Source of the DNA: Muricoccus pecuniae
GTDB lineage: Bacteria > Pseudomonadota > Alphaproteobacteria > Acetobacterales > Acetobacteraceae
Length of the DNA stretch: 64,000 bases
Direction of reading: 5' to 3'
NCBI RefSeq assembly: GCF_014199205.1
Contig: NZ_JACIJD010000021.1
Coordinates: 1 to 64,000 of the forward strand
The stretch's first letter is position 1, and each line of letters begins with the position of its first letter. Under the pieces are notes generated by a model. It saw only the letters and a list, made by a program, of their open reading frames with translations. It was not told the DNA's origin and did not search any database. Positions 38,788 through 48,085 of the stretch are shown here, in pieces. A program made the translations under genes and the position numbers.

Positions 38788-40862
38788 TGCGCCCAGGGGA
38801 GAAGGCAGGAAAGCAGGCGGCGGAGCTGGCCGCCCCGTCCGACGGACCGCCGGGCGCCGCGTCCACCCTCGGCGCGGGGTTGCCGCCGGAGGTGGCGCCG
38901 GGCTCGCTCGACGCCGCCACCACCGCGCGGGTGGAGGCGCTGATCGAGGAGGAGGAGGGCGCGCAGCACCGCTTCCGCGGCGCCCTCGCCTGGGTCGGCA
39001 CGGCGATGGCGCTGGCGATGAGCCTGTTCCATCTCTGGGCCGCTTGGGACATCGTGCCCACCACCACGCTGCGCTTCGTGCATGTGGGCTTCGCCCTGGC
39101 GCTGGGCTTCTTCCTCTTCCCCGTCGCACGCCGCTTCCGACACCGCTTCATGCCCTGGGACGCCGTGCTGATCGCGGCCGGACTCTACGTCACCTGGTAT
39201 CTCATATCCGGCGGCGACGACCTGCAGGACCGCGTCATCTTCCCCGAGCCGATGGACCTCGTCGTCGGCTGGATGCTCGTCGCCCTCGTGCTGGAGGTGA
39301 CGCGCCGCACGACGGGATGGGTGATGCCCGTCGTCGCGATCGTCTTCATCGCCTATGCCTTCCTGGGCAACCTGCTGCCCGCGCCCTGGACGCACCGGGG
39401 CTATGATTCCGAGCGGCTGATCCCGCATCTCGCGGTGGGGCTGGACGGGATCTTCGGCACGGCGGTGGATGTCTCGGCCACGCTCATCATCCTCTTCACC
39501 ATCTACGGCGCGATTCTCCAGCTCTCGGGGGCGGGGAAGTTCTTCGTGGACTTCTCCTTCTCCGTGATGGGCGGCAAGGCGAGCAGCGCGGGGCGCACGG
39601 TGGTGCTCTCCTCCTTCCTGCTCGGCGGTCCCTCGGGCTCGGGCGTGGCCACCACCGTCACCCTCGGCACGGTGGCCTGGCCGATGATGAAGAAGGTGGG
39701 ATACCGCGCCGCCGATGCGGGCGGGCTGCTGGCGGCGGGCGGGCTGGGCGCCATCATCTCGCCTCCCGTGCTCGGCGCGGCGGCCTTCCTCATCTCCGAA
39801 TACCTCAAGATCGGCTATCTCGACGTGCTCCGCATGGCGCTGATCCCGACCTGCCTCTACTACGCCTCGCTCCTCTTCATGGTGGAGCTGGACCAGCGGC
39901 GGCTGGGGGCGGCGGGGAAGACGGTGGAGGTGCCGGCGGCGACGCCCGCGCGGGAGCTGGTGCGGAAATACGGTTTCCACTTCTCCTCCCTCGTCGCGAT
40001 CATTGTGTTCATGGTGATGGGCTACAGCTCCACCCTGGCCGTGCTCTACGCGATGGTGGTGGCCGTCGTGCTCTCCTTCCTCCGGCGGGACACGGCGCTG
40101 ATCCCGCGCAAGCTGATCGAGGCGCTCGCGATCGGCGCGATCCAGTCCGTCGGCATCGCCGCCACCTGCGCCTGCGCCGGCATCATCGTGGGCGTCATCA
40201 CCCTCACCGGCCTCGGGCTGAAGTTCTCGGACATCGCGATCCAGGCGGCGAACGGATCGGTTCTCGGCACCGCGCTCTTCACCGGGCTGATCGTCTGGAT
40301 CATCGGCCTCGCCGTGCCGGTGACGGCGAGCTACATCATCTGCGCCGTCGTCGCGGCGCCGGCGCTGACGAAGCTCGGCGTGCCGGACTACGCCGCGCAC
40401 ATGTTCGTCTTCTACTACGCCGTGCTGAGCGAGGTCTCGCCGCCCACCGCCCTCTCGCCTTTCGCGGCGGCGGCGATCACGGGCGCCGGGCCCTACTCCA
40501 CCACGCTCCAGGCCTGGAAATACACGCTCCCCGCCTTCGTCCTCCCCTTCGTCTTCGTGACGGATCCCGAGGGCGTGGGGCTGCTGCTCTCGCTCACGCC
40601 GAGCATGACATGGCTGGACGTGGCCTGGCAGATCCTGCTCGCGACCGCCGGGCTCGCGGCGCTGGCGGCGGCCTGCCAGGGCTTCTTCCGCCGCGCGCTC
40701 AACGGGCTGGAGCGGGCGGGCTTCGCCCTGGCCGGGCTGCTGCTCGTCTTCCCCGCGCTGCTGGAGGGCGTGATGCCCTGGCTGCCCGCGCCGCACCTCA
40801 TCGGGCTGGCGCTGGCGGCGGGGCTGCTCGCCTGGCAGGCGAGGGGGCCGGCGGTGGCCTGA
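38787..40862 (+). CDS. TRAP transporter fused permease (DctQ-DctM)
   Basis: A 691-residue membrane protein in which the small 4-helix and large 12-helix TRAP subunits are fused, the usual arrangement with TAXI binding proteins. Near residue 60 the helix set starts (FRGALAWVGTAMALAMSLFHLW). The large subunit carries AILQLSGAGKFFVDFSFSVMGG, TVVLSSFLLGGPSGSGVATTVTLGT, GGLLAAGGLGAIISPPVLGAAAFL and SEVSPPTALSPFAAAAITGA. The start is the ATG that shares one base with the binding-protein stop. No separate small-subunit gene is needed. Confidence 0.92.
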   Translation: MRPGEKAGKQAAELAAPSDGPPGAASTLGAGLPPEVAPGSLDAATTARVEALIEEEEGAQHRFRGALAWVGTAMALAMSLFHLWAAWDIVPTTTLRFVHVGFALALGFFLFPVARRFRHRFMPWDAVLIAAGLYVTWYLISGGDDLQDRVIFPEPMDLVVGWMLVALVLEVTRRTTGWVMPVVAIVFIAYAFLGNLLPAPWTHRGYDSERLIPHLAVGLDGIFGTAVDVSATLIILFTIYGAILQLSGAGKFFVDFSFSVMGGKASSAGRTVVLSSFLLGGPSGSGVATTVTLGTVAWPMMKKVGYRAADAGGLLAAGGLGAIISPPVLGAAAFLISEYLKIGYLDVLRMALIPTCLYYASLLFMVELDQRRLGAAGKTVEVPAATPARELVRKYGFHFSSLVAIIVFMVMGYSSTLAVLYAMVVAVVLSFLRRDTALIPRKLIEALAIGAIQSVGIAATCACAGIIVGVITLTGLGLKFSDIAIQAANGSVLGTALFTGLIVWIIGLAVPVTASYIICAVVAAPALTKLGVPDYAAHMFVFYYAVLSEVSPPTALSPFAAAAITGAGPYSTTLQAWKYTLPAFVLPFVFVTDPEGVGLLLSLTPSMTWLDVAWQILLATAGLAALAAACQGFFRRALNGLERAGFALAGLLLVFPALLEGVMPWLPAPHLIGLALAAGLLAWQARGPAVA

Positions 40863-40886
40863 GGCGCGGGGCCCCGGCCTCCGCCG

Positions 40887-42125
40887 TCAGGCGTTCAGCT
40901 CGTTCTTCACGAAGCGGCCGGCCTTGAGGATGGCGGGCATGTGGCGGCCCTGGCCGGTGAGGAGGGAGAGGTCGGCCAGCGGGTCGCCGTCCACCACGAC
41001 CAGGTCGGCATGGGCGCCGGGCTGGATCGTGCCGAGCCGCCCCTCCTGCCGCAGCACCTTCGCCGCGTTGACGGTGGCGGAGCGGATCACCTCGATGGCC
41101 GGCAGCACCCGGCCGCGCAGGATGAACTCGTCGGACTGGTGGCGGTGCATCTCGCCCAGCAGGTCGGAGCCGTAGGCCATCATCACCCCGGCCTCGTGCA
41201 GCGTGGCCAGCGCTTCCATCCCCTGGCCGCGCACGGCCTCGATCTTCGCCACCGAGGCCGGGGGCAGGCCGAGGGAGGCGCCCTCCTTGGCGAGCCAGTC
41301 GAAGGTGACGTTGGTGGGCACGACATAGGCGCCGCGCTCGCGCACCAGCCGTGCCGTCTCCGGCGTGATGAGGTTGCCGTGCTCGACGGAGACGACGCCG
41401 AGCTCCACCGCGCGGCGGATCGCCTCGTCCGTGTAGAGATGGGCCGCGACATAGGTCTGCGCGTTGCGCGCCTCCTCCACCGCCGCGCGGATCTCGTCGT
41501 CGGAGAAGCCGAGGAAGGCGATGGGGTCGGTCGGCGAGGAGACGCCGCCATTGGCCATCACCTTGATGAACTGCGCGCCGGCCTTGATCTCCTCCCGCGC
41601 GACGCGGCGCACGGCGTCCACCCCGTCCACCACGCGGCCGAGGGTGCCGGCCTTCTCGCCGTAGTAGTCCACGTCGCGGTGATGATAGCGGCCGCGATAG
41701 TCCGTGTGGCCGCCGGTCTGGGACAGCGCCTTGCCGCAGATCACGAGGCGCGGCGCCTCGATCAGCCCCTCCTCGATCGCCATGACCAGCCCGTGATCCG
41801 CGCCGCCGAGGTCGCGCACGGTGGTGAAGCCGCGCATGAGCATGTCGCGCATGATCCGCGCCGAGCGCAGCGCGACGAGGGTGTTCGGCAGCTCCGCATT
41901 GGCGCCGAGATCGGCCGTGCTGGCGATGACATGGACGTGGCAGTCGATCAGCCCCGGCATCAGCGTCCGCCCGCCGAGATCGACGCTGCGGGCGGAAGGG
42001 GCCGAGATCGGGCGGTCCGACACCTCGCGGATCTCGCCTCCCTCGACGAGGACGTGGTGGTCGGCCAGCGCCGTCCCGGCCCGGCCGTCGAGGATGCTCG
42101 CGTTCTGGAAGAGAATGGCGGTCAC
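40887..42125 (-). CDS. Metal-dependent amidohydrolase, prolidase-like
   Basis: A 412-residue amidohydrolase-superfamily enzyme. It has the first metal motif LIDCHVHV, FIKVMANGGVSSPTD with a Lys that may be carbamylated to bridge the two metals, AAHLYTDEAIRRAVELGVVSVEHGN with two His ligands, and MMAYGSDLLGEMHRHQSDEF with the catalytic Asp. The last part (LGTIQPGAHADLVVVDGDPL) is the family closing beta-sandwich. Many relatives cleave X-Pro dipeptides or N-acyl amino acids. It converges on the TRAP permease, and a role in processing the imported compound is possible but untested. Confidence 0.88.
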   Translation of the reverse strand: MTAILFQNASILDGRAGTALADHHVLVEGGEIREVSDRPISAPSARSVDLGGRTLMPGLIDCHVHVIASTADLGANAELPNTLVALRSARIMRDMLMRGFTTVRDLGGADHGLVMAIEEGLIEAPRLVICGKALSQTGGHTDYRGRYHHRDVDYYGEKAGTLGRVVDGVDAVRRVAREEIKAGAQFIKVMANGGVSSPTDPIAFLGFSDDEIRAAVEEARNAQTYVAAHLYTDEAIRRAVELGVVSVEHGNLITPETARLVRERGAYVVPTNVTFDWLAKEGASLGLPPASVAKIEAVRGQGMEALATLHEAGVMMAYGSDLLGEMHRHQSDEFILRGRVLPAIEVIRSATVNAAKVLRQEGRLGTIQPGAHADLVVVDGDPLADLSLLTGQGRHMPAILKAGRFVKNELNA

Positions 42126-42370
42126 GATGGCCCTCCGGTCGGCCGGCGCCTCCGCGGAGGGTGCGGAGGTGGAAGAGGCGAGGGACCGCTCCCGGGCCGG
42201 GAAGGCCGCGCGCCCGTCGGTCCCGGCGGGCGGGGAGGCTCGCCCCGGGGCCCGGGGGCGTCAAGCCTGCCCCGCCCCGACCATGGGCCGGCCCGCCTGA
42301 AACCACGCGGCCCCGCGGCCCTTCTCCACGCGCAGGGGCGTGGGCCCCGGGGAGAGGAAGGGGCTTGCCC

Positions 42371-43459
42371 ATGCCCGACGGAGCGACCGGCGCCGCGGCG
42401 CCCGATGCGGCCTGGATCGCGGCGCGCCGGGCGGCCTTCGGCGCCGCCCTCGACGGCTTCGATCCCGCCCTCCCCGTGCTGGTGCTGGGCCATCACGACG
42501 CGGACGGCCTCTCCTCCGCCGCCATCCTCGCCCGCGCCCTGGAGCGGGCGGGGCGGGAGGTGGAGGTGCGGGTGCTCGGCCGCGGGGAGAATGCCTGGTC
42601 GCCGGAGATGGGGGAGGAACTCCGCGCCCGCCGCATGGGCGGGCTGATCGTGGCCGATCTCGGCACGCGGGCGGAGCCGGTGCTGCCGGGCATCCCGACC
42701 GTGCTGGTGGACCACCACGTCCCCACCGGCATCCCGGAGTCGGCCACCCTCATCGGCGGCTACGGGCTTCACCCGACGCCCACCACCTCCCTGCTCGCCT
42801 GGTGGTGCGCCGGCGCGGTGGCGGAGGCGGAGGACCTGCTCTGGCTCGCCGCCCTCGGCATCATCGGCGACATGGAGGAGGGGGCGGGCTTCGCCGAGCT
42901 GGCGGAGGCGCGCGCCCGCTACGGCATCACGGCGCTGCGCGACGCCACCTCCCTCGTCAACGCCCCGCGCCGGGCGAGCAGCGGTGATGCCGGGCCGGCG
43001 CTGGCGCTGCTGATGAAGGCGGACGGGCCGAAGGCGGTCCTCTCTGGTGCCTTTCCGGAGACGGAGATCCTGCGGGCCGCCAAGGCCGAGGTGGGGGCCG
43101 CGCTGGCCGAGGGCCGCCGCGCCGCGCCGCGGATCAAGGGGGAGGTGGCGGTCATCCCGCTGGATTCGGCCTGCCAGATCCATCCCCTCATCGCCCAGCA
43201 GTGGAAGGGGCGGCTGAAGGACAAGATCGTGATCGCCGCCAACCGGGGCTACCGGCCGGGCTGGGTCCATTTCGCGGCGCGGACCGGGGAGGGCAGGGAC
43301 CTCATCGCCTTCTTCCGCGACCACCGGCCGGAGGGCGCGGACCCCGTGCATTACGGCAACGGCCACGCCCAGGCCTCGGGCGGCGCGCTGCCGCCCGAGA
43401 TCTGGAACCGCTTCGTCGTCTCTCTCGGCTTCGGGGCCGAGGCGCAGGTGCCGGGCTGA
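42371..43459 (+). CDS. DHH-family phosphoesterase (RecJ-like)
   Basis: A 362-residue DHH phosphoesterase. Motif I is VLGHHDADGLSSAAILARAL. Motif III is VDHHVPTGIPES (DHH). Metal ligands are therefore present. The C-terminal DHHA1-like region has GYGLHPTPTT and HYGNGHAQASGGAL. This family covers RecJ-type exonucleases, nanoRNases and cyclic dinucleotide hydrolases. No RecJ extra domains are seen and the length is that of a small DHH enzyme. GAGAGGAAGGGG lies before the ATG. The frame is open upstream but gives only low-complexity residues. Confidence 0.87.
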   Translation: MPDGATGAAAPDAAWIAARRAAFGAALDGFDPALPVLVLGHHDADGLSSAAILARALERAGREVEVRVLGRGENAWSPEMGEELRARRMGGLIVADLGTRAEPVLPGIPTVLVDHHVPTGIPESATLIGGYGLHPTPTTSLLAWWCAGAVAEAEDLLWLAALGIIGDMEEGAGFAELAEARARYGITALRDATSLVNAPRRASSGDAGPALALLMKADGPKAVLSGAFPETEILRAAKAEVGAALAEGRRAAPRIKGEVAVIPLDSACQIHPLIAQQWKGRLKDKIVIAANRGYRPGWVHFAARTGEGRDLIAFFRDHRPEGADPVHYGNGHAQASGGALPPEIWNRFVVSLGFGAEAQVPG

Positions 43460-43511
43460 TCGGGTTGCGCGGGGTTGCGGCCGGGGCGGGAACCCCGGCC
43501 ACCACGGCCCC

Positions 43512-43760
43512 CTACATGACGGCGGGCGGCATCCCGCCGGGCCCCGGGCCGATCGGCGGGATGTCCGGCCCCGTGGGGATGGAGCCGGGGCCGATCGGCT
43601 CCGTCCCCGGAATCTCGGGCCCCGGGCTGCCGGTGCCAGGGATCTCGGGCCCCGGCGCCGGCGGCGAGATGTCGGGCGCGGGGACGGGGCTCTCGGGAAT
43701 GGTTGCCGGGCCGGGGGCGGGCGAGGGGTCGGGCGGGACGATCTCGGGCGTGTCTGACAT
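43512..43760 (-). CDS. Pro/Gly-rich small hypothetical protein
   Basis: An 82-residue protein starting at the ATG at 43760 (MSDTPEIVPPDPSPAPG). It is about one-third Pro and rich in Gly, with repeats of the form GPEIPGT/GPDIPP. No hydrophobic segment is present, so it is a soluble or wall-like disordered protein. An AGAGGAG Shine-Dalgarno lies 8 bases before this ATG. A second ATG two codons upstream is too close to it. The ribosome site supports a real gene. The role is unknown. Confidence 0.55.
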   Translation of the reverse strand: MSDTPEIVPPDPSPAPGPATIPESPVPAPDISPPAPGPEIPGTGSPGPEIPGTEPIGPGSIPTGPDIPPIGPGPGGMPPAVM

Positions 43761-43879
43761 GGGCATGGCTCCTCTGCTCCCGGACAACGCCGGAGGGGCC
43801 CGGTTGTTAGATCGGTTGTTGGATAGGTTAACGGGCAAGGCCTCGACTCGATCCGCCCCCGCCGCTATGGCCCGGGGCC

Positions 43880-45556
43880 ATGGCCCCTGCCGCTTTCCCC
43901 TCCGCCCTCGACCGGCTGCCGGAGGCGCGGCGGCCCCGGCTTCTTCTCTCCCTGCTCTGCCTGCTGATGTGGGTGCCCGGCCTCTTCTCCCTGCCGCCGG
44001 GGGACCGGGACGAGTCGCGCTTCGCCCAGGCCAGCCGCCAGATGGTGGAAACCGGCGACTACGTGCGCATCCGCAACGGGGAGGTGGAGCGGAACAAGAA
44101 GCCCGTCGGCATCCACTGGGCCCAGGCCGGGATCGTCCACGCGATGGAGGCCGCCGGGCTGCCGGCGCGGGGATGGATCGGGAGCTACCGGCTGGCCTCG
44201 GCGATCGGGGCCTGGCTCGCGGTGCTCGCCACCTTCTCCCTCGGCCGGGCGCTGGTGGGGCGGCGGGCGGCCTTCCTTGCCGCCGCCATGCTCGCGGCCT
44301 CGCTGCTGCTGGTCGTCGAGACGCATATCGCCAAGACGGACGCGGCCCTGCTCGCCGCCATCACCGCCGCCATGGGGCTGATGGGCCGGGCCTATCTGGC
44401 GCCGGCCACCTTCTCCGCCCGCGCGGCGCTCGGCTTCTGGCTTGCCCTCGGGGCCGGGGTGCTGCTCAAGGGGCCGATCGCGCCGATGGTGCCCCTGCTG
44501 ACCGGGCTCACCCTCTTCGCCGCCGATCGCGGCTGGCGCAACGGCGCGCCCTGGCTCCGTGCCCTCCGCGCGGGATGGGGGGTGCCGCTGATGATCGCCT
44601 GCGCCCTGCCCTGGCTGGTCGCCATCGGCATCGCGACGGAGGGGCGCTTCTTCTCCCAAGCGCTGGGCGACGACATGCTGAACAAGGTCGGCTCGGGCGA
44701 GGAGGCGCATTGGGGCCCGCCGGGCTACTACCTCCTCTCCTTCGGGATCGCGGCCTTCCCCGGCGCCTTCCTCGTGCTGCGGGCCCTGCCCGGGGCCTGG
44801 GCGGCGCGGATGCGGCCGGGCACGCGCTTCCTGCTCGCCTGGGCGGCGCCGACCTGGCTGCTCTTCGAGGCAGTGGCGACGAAGCTGCCCCACTACGTCC
44901 TGCCCGCCTATCCCGCCCTGTTGCTGCTGGCCGCCGCCTGGGCCTGCGACCCCCTCCGCCGCCCGGCGCCGCGATGGCTCGGCTGGATCGGCTGGGGGGC
45001 GCTGTTCGGCACGGGGATCGGGCTGGCCATCGGCGCGGTCGGGCTGCCGCTGCTGGCCGATGGGCGCCTCCTTCCCGCCGGGCTGCTGGCCGTGCTGGCG
45101 ATCGGGCTGATGCTCTGGTCCGTGACGCGCGCCGCGCGGGCGGGCGAGTGGGCGAGGGCCGGGCTCCTATCCGCCCTGCTCGCCGTGCCGCTCTTCTGGT
45201 CCGCGCTGGGCGGGGTGCTGCCGCATCTCACGGCGCCCTGGGTCTCGCCCCGCATCGCCGCGCTGGTCGCCGCCGAGGGCGTGCCGGCGGAGCGCTTCGG
45301 CATCGCCGGCTATCACGAGCCCTCCGTCGTCTTCGCCACGGGCACCGCGACGCGGCTGCTGGGGACCGGCGCTGCCGCTGCCGGCTTCCTGGCAGGCGGG
45401 CCGGACCGGGTGGTGGCGGTGGAGGGCCGCGAGACCGCCCGTTTCGAGGCCGAGGCCGCCGCCATCGGGCTGCGCCCCCGCGCCGTGGGGCGGGTCGAGG
45501 GCTTCAACTATGTCCGCGGCCGGCAGGTGGCCGTCACCCTTTTCCGGGCGTCCTGA
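43880..45556 (+). CDS. ArnT-like membrane glycosyltransferase (GT39/GT83 type)
   Basis: A 558-residue multi-spanning transferase of the ArnT/PMT type, which moves a sugar from a polyprenyl-phosphate donor on the periplasmic face. The first periplasmic loop carries the acidic motif PPGDRDESRFAQASRQM, and LERNKKPVGIHWAQAG-like residues follow. About twelve hydrophobic helices are present (LLLSLLCLLMWVPGLFSL, AAFLAAAMLAASLLLVV and others). It may add aminosugar to lipid A or to a glycan, but the donor is not readable. It is followed 4 bp later by a DedA gene. Confidence 0.86.
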   Translation: MAPAAFPSALDRLPEARRPRLLLSLLCLLMWVPGLFSLPPGDRDESRFAQASRQMVETGDYVRIRNGEVERNKKPVGIHWAQAGIVHAMEAAGLPARGWIGSYRLASAIGAWLAVLATFSLGRALVGRRAAFLAAAMLAASLLLVVETHIAKTDAALLAAITAAMGLMGRAYLAPATFSARAALGFWLALGAGVLLKGPIAPMVPLLTGLTLFAADRGWRNGAPWLRALRAGWGVPLMIACALPWLVAIGIATEGRFFSQALGDDMLNKVGSGEEAHWGPPGYYLLSFGIAAFPGAFLVLRALPGAWAARMRPGTRFLLAWAAPTWLLFEAVATKLPHYVLPAYPALLLLAAAWACDPLRRPAPRWLGWIGWGALFGTGIGLAIGAVGLPLLADGRLLPAGLLAVLAIGLMLWSVTRAARAGEWARAGLLSALLAVPLFWSALGGVLPHLTAPWVSPRIAALVAAEGVPAERFGIAGYHEPSVVFATGTATRLLGTGAAAAGFLAGGPDRVVAVEGRETARFEAEAAAIGLRPRAVGRVEGFNYVRGRQVAVTLFRAS

Positions 45557-45559
45557 ACC

Positions 45560-46171
45560 ATGGTTGAAACAGTCGCGGAGATCATGGCGCGGACGGGCGT
45601 CCTCGGCATCTTCCTGCTCATGCTGGCGGAGAACCTGTTCCCGCCCATCCCGTCGGAGGTGATCATGCCGGTCGCGGGCTTCGCGGCCGCGCAGGGGAGG
45701 CTGGACCCGCTGGCCGTCTTCCTCGCCGGCCTCGCCGGGGCGGTGCTGGGCAATGCCGGCTGGTACGAGGCCTCTCGCGCCGTGGGGCAGGAGCGGGTGG
45801 AGCGCTTCGCCGACCGCTGGGGCCGCTATCTCGGCATCACGGGGGAGGACGTGCGGGGCGCCTCAAACTGGCTGACCCGCTGGGGTGCCGCGGCGGTCTT
45901 CCTCTGCCGCTGCCTGCCGGGGCCGCGCACCCTCATCTCCGTGCCCGCCGGCATCGCGCGGATGAACCGCTGGGTCTTCTACCCCGCCACCATCCTCGGC
46001 ACGGCCCTCTGGACCGGCTTCCTCATGCTCGCGGGCTGGTGGTTCCAGGGGCGGTGGGAGCAGATCGGGCAGTGGATGGAGCCGGTCGGGGTCGGCGTCG
46101 CGGCGGCGGCCGTGCTCGCCTATGTCTGGCACCTCTGGCGCACCCGGAAGCGCTGGAAGCGGGAGGGATAG
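45560..46171 (+). CDS. DedA family membrane protein
   Basis: A 203-residue integral membrane protein of the DedA family, which maintains envelope integrity and has been linked to polyprenyl-phosphate or phospholipid flipping. Family marks are ENLFPPIPSEVIMPVAGFAA, GNAGWYEASRAVGQERVERF, GAAAVFLCRCLPGPRTLISVPAGIARM (Arg and Gly-Pro-Arg motif) and a C-terminal helix. It follows the ArnT-like gene at 4 bp. Pairing a lipid-linked sugar transferase with DedA makes functional sense. Confidence 0.94.
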   Translation: MVETVAEIMARTGVLGIFLLMLAENLFPPIPSEVIMPVAGFAAAQGRLDPLAVFLAGLAGAVLGNAGWYEASRAVGQERVERFADRWGRYLGITGEDVRGASNWLTRWGAAAVFLCRCLPGPRTLISVPAGIARMNRWVFYPATILGTALWTGFLMLAGWWFQGRWEQIGQWMEPVGVGVAAAAVLAYVWHLWRTRKRWKREG

Positions 46172-46187
46172 GGCGGCCTCACCGCCC
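46171..46187. terminator. Small hairpin between convergent genes
   Basis: A 6-bp GC stem (46171-46176 with 46182-46187) with a 5-base loop at the convergent ends of the DedA and enoyl-CoA hydratase genes. Weak by itself. Confidence 0.3.
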
Positions 46188-46961
46188 CTGGAACACGGGC
46201 CGCCGCTTCGCGTTGAAGGCGGCCACCCCCTCCTGGAAGTCGGCCGTCCGGGGGAACTCGTCCAGCTCGGCCCGGTCCGCCTCGGTGAGGGGGAGGGGGC
46301 CGCGCAGGGCGCGCAGGGCGCGCTTGTGAAAGCGGTTGGCCAGCGGCGCCCCCTGGGCGATCCGGCCGGCCAGGGCGAGGGCCTCGGCCCCCACCTCCCC
46401 GTCGGGCACGAGGCGGGTGAGCAGGCCGCGGGCCAACGCCTCCTCCCCGGTCAGGGTGCGGCCCTCGACCAGCATCTCCATGGCCACCGCGTGCCCCGCG
46501 ATCCGCAGCAGCGCGTCCAGCCCCTCATGCGGGTAGTAGAGGTTCAGCATCCGCGCCGGGATGCCCATGCGCGTGGAGGGGCCACCCACGCGGAAGTCGC
46601 ACATCAGCGCCAGGCCGCAGCCGCCCCCCAGCGCGTGCCCCCGCACCGCCGCCACCACGGGATGGGCGCAGCGCTCGATGGAGAGGAAGGCGGCCACCAG
46701 GGCGTCGTTATAGGCGCGCTCCCGCTCCTCCGTGCCGCGCTCCCCGGCGAAGGCGGTGACGTCGGCGCCGGCGGAGAAGGCGTCCTCCCCCGCGCCGCGC
46801 AGGACGACGCAGCGCAGGTCTCCCTCGGCCGAGAGCGAATCGAACAGGCCGGCGAGGGCCTGCCACATGGCCAGGGTCAGGGCGTTGCGCCGCGCCGGGC
46901 GGGCGATGGTGAGGGTGGCGATGCCGCCGTCCCGTTCGAGATGCAGGTCCGGATGGTTCAT
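46179..46961 (-). CDS. Enoyl-CoA hydratase/isomerase family protein
   Basis: A 260-residue crotonase-fold protein. It has GIATLTIARPARRNALTLAM, an oxyanion loop in FSAGADVTAFAGERG, and VVAAVRGHALGGGCGLALMCDF. The usual catalytic Glu of enoyl-CoA hydratase (after GGGxE) is replaced by Cys (GGGCGLAL), and the second Glu position is not obvious either. This may be an isomerase, decarboxylase-like or inactive member. The ATG at 46961 starts the normal family N-terminus. It stands alone on the minus strand. Confidence 0.83.
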   Translation of the reverse strand: MNHPDLHLERDGGIATLTIARPARRNALTLAMWQALAGLFDSLSAEGDLRCVVLRGAGEDAFSAGADVTAFAGERGTEERERAYNDALVAAFLSIERCAHPVVAAVRGHALGGGCGLALMCDFRVGGPSTRMGIPARMLNLYYPHEGLDALLRIAGHAVAMEMLVEGRTLTGEEALARGLLTRLVPDGEVGAEALALAGRIAQGAPLANRFHKRALRALRGPLPLTEADRAELDEFPRTADFQEGVAAFNAKRRPVFQGR

Positions 46962-47121
46962 GGCCGGCGCAGCCTGGGCGGGGCCGGTCCGGCGGGCAAG
47001 GCCCCCCCAGGCCAAGCGAGGGGGCAGGCGAGGGGGCCGCCGCATGGGCCGACCCCATGGGGCAACCGGGTGGGAGCAGCGCCGTTGCTTCGCCTGAACC
47101 CAACCGGGAGAGGAGAGACCG

Positions 47122-47631
47122 ATGGCCGAGGCGCAGACCGAGCACGAGCAGCGCGAGAAGGTTCGCGAGATGATCAAGGACGTGCAGACGGCCGTGCTCG
47201 TCACCCATGGCGACGGCGAGCAGCTGCGCGGGCGGCCGATGGTGGCGGCGGCGCTGGACCCCGATGGCAAGACCCTCTGGTTCTTCTCGGGCAACAGCAC
47301 GGAGAAGACCGAAGAGATCTCGAGGAATGACCGGGTGCTGCTCTCCTACTCCGATCCCTCGAAGCAGAACTACGTCTCCGTCTCCGGCAAGGCGCGCGTC
47401 ATGCGTGACGTCGCGAAGCAGAAGGAGCTGTGGCAGGAGACGATGAAGACCTGGTTCCCCGGTGGCCCGGAGGATCCCAAGATCGCCCTCATCGCCGTGG
47501 AGATGACGGGTGCGGAGTACTGGGACAGCCCCTCCTCAACCCTGCTGCACGCCTATGGCTACGTGAAGGCGACGCTGACGGGCCAACCGCCCTCGGGCGG
47601 GGAGAACGAGCGGGTCTCCTTTACCTCCTAG
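47122..47631 (+). CDS. PNP-oxidase-like flavoprotein, general stress protein 26 type
   Basis: A 169-residue split-barrel flavin-binding protein of the pyridoxamine 5'-phosphate oxidase family, general stress protein group. Marks are KVREMIKDVQTAVLVTHGDG, LRGRPMVAAALDPDGKTLWFFSG, EEISRNDRVLLSYSDPSKQNYVSVSGKARV and ALIAVEMTGAEYWDSPSSTL. GGAGAGGAGAGA precedes the ATG. Probably binds FMN or F420-like flavin, but the reaction is unknown. A terminator-like hairpin follows. Confidence 0.88.
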   Translation: MAEAQTEHEQREKVREMIKDVQTAVLVTHGDGEQLRGRPMVAAALDPDGKTLWFFSGNSTEKTEEISRNDRVLLSYSDPSKQNYVSVSGKARVMRDVAKQKELWQETMKTWFPGGPEDPKIALIAVEMTGAEYWDSPSSTLLHAYGYVKATLTGQPPSGGENERVSFTS

Positions 47632-47650
47632 TAGCACTTCCAGACTAAGG

Positions 47651-47681
47651 CGGCGTCAGCACCCTCGCGGGGTGCGCGCCG
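47651..47681 (+). terminator. Compound hairpin after the PPOX gene
   Basis: An outer stem (47651-47655 with 47677-47681) encloses a 6-bp inner stem (47659-47664 with 47670-47675). It sits 20 bases past the stop. No T run follows, so the function is only probable. Confidence 0.35.
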
Positions 47682-47782
47682 CTTCGGGGATGCCGGGGCC
47701 TGGCGTCCCTCCCCGCAGCGGGCGTACCGACGATCCAGAACGGGTCTGCCCGATCCTGCCCGCCGGGCGTGGAGGCCCTTTC

Positions 47783-48073
47783 TTGGATTCACTGCCCAAC
47801 AACCCGGCGGCCCTTCGGCTCGCCTTCCGCCTTGCCCTGCTCGATGCCGTCCCGAAGGGCGGGACCCTCCCGGTGCGCCAGGCCGCGCTGCAGGCCGCGA
47901 GGAACCGGCTGGCGAGCTTTCTCAGCCGCAGCAGCGACACGGGCGACCTGCCCTCCGCCCTGCAGGGCATCCGGGACCGCGCCGCCCTCGCCGCCGCCCT
48001 GGAAGCAGGGTTCGAGGAAGCCCGCGAGATCCTAGCGCAGTCCGCGGAGGAAGGGCCGGCCCCGCCGGAATAG
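47783..48073 (+). CDS. Small helical hypothetical protein
   Basis: A 96-residue mostly helical, Ala/Leu/Arg-rich protein. I favour the TTG start at 47783 because GGAGG lies 8 bases ahead. A longer reading from an ATG at 47672 adds Pro/Gly/Arg residues that look non-coding. The core (NNPAALRLAFRLALLDAVPKGG) hints at two or three helices and lacks a membrane segment. No family recognised. It converges on the tyrA gene. Confidence 0.5.
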   Translation: MDSLPNNPAALRLAFRLALLDAVPKGGTLPVRQAALQAARNRLASFLSRSSDTGDLPSALQGIRDRAALAAALEAGFEEAREILAQSAEEGPAPPE

Positions 48074-48085
48074 GGCCGCGCCGGC

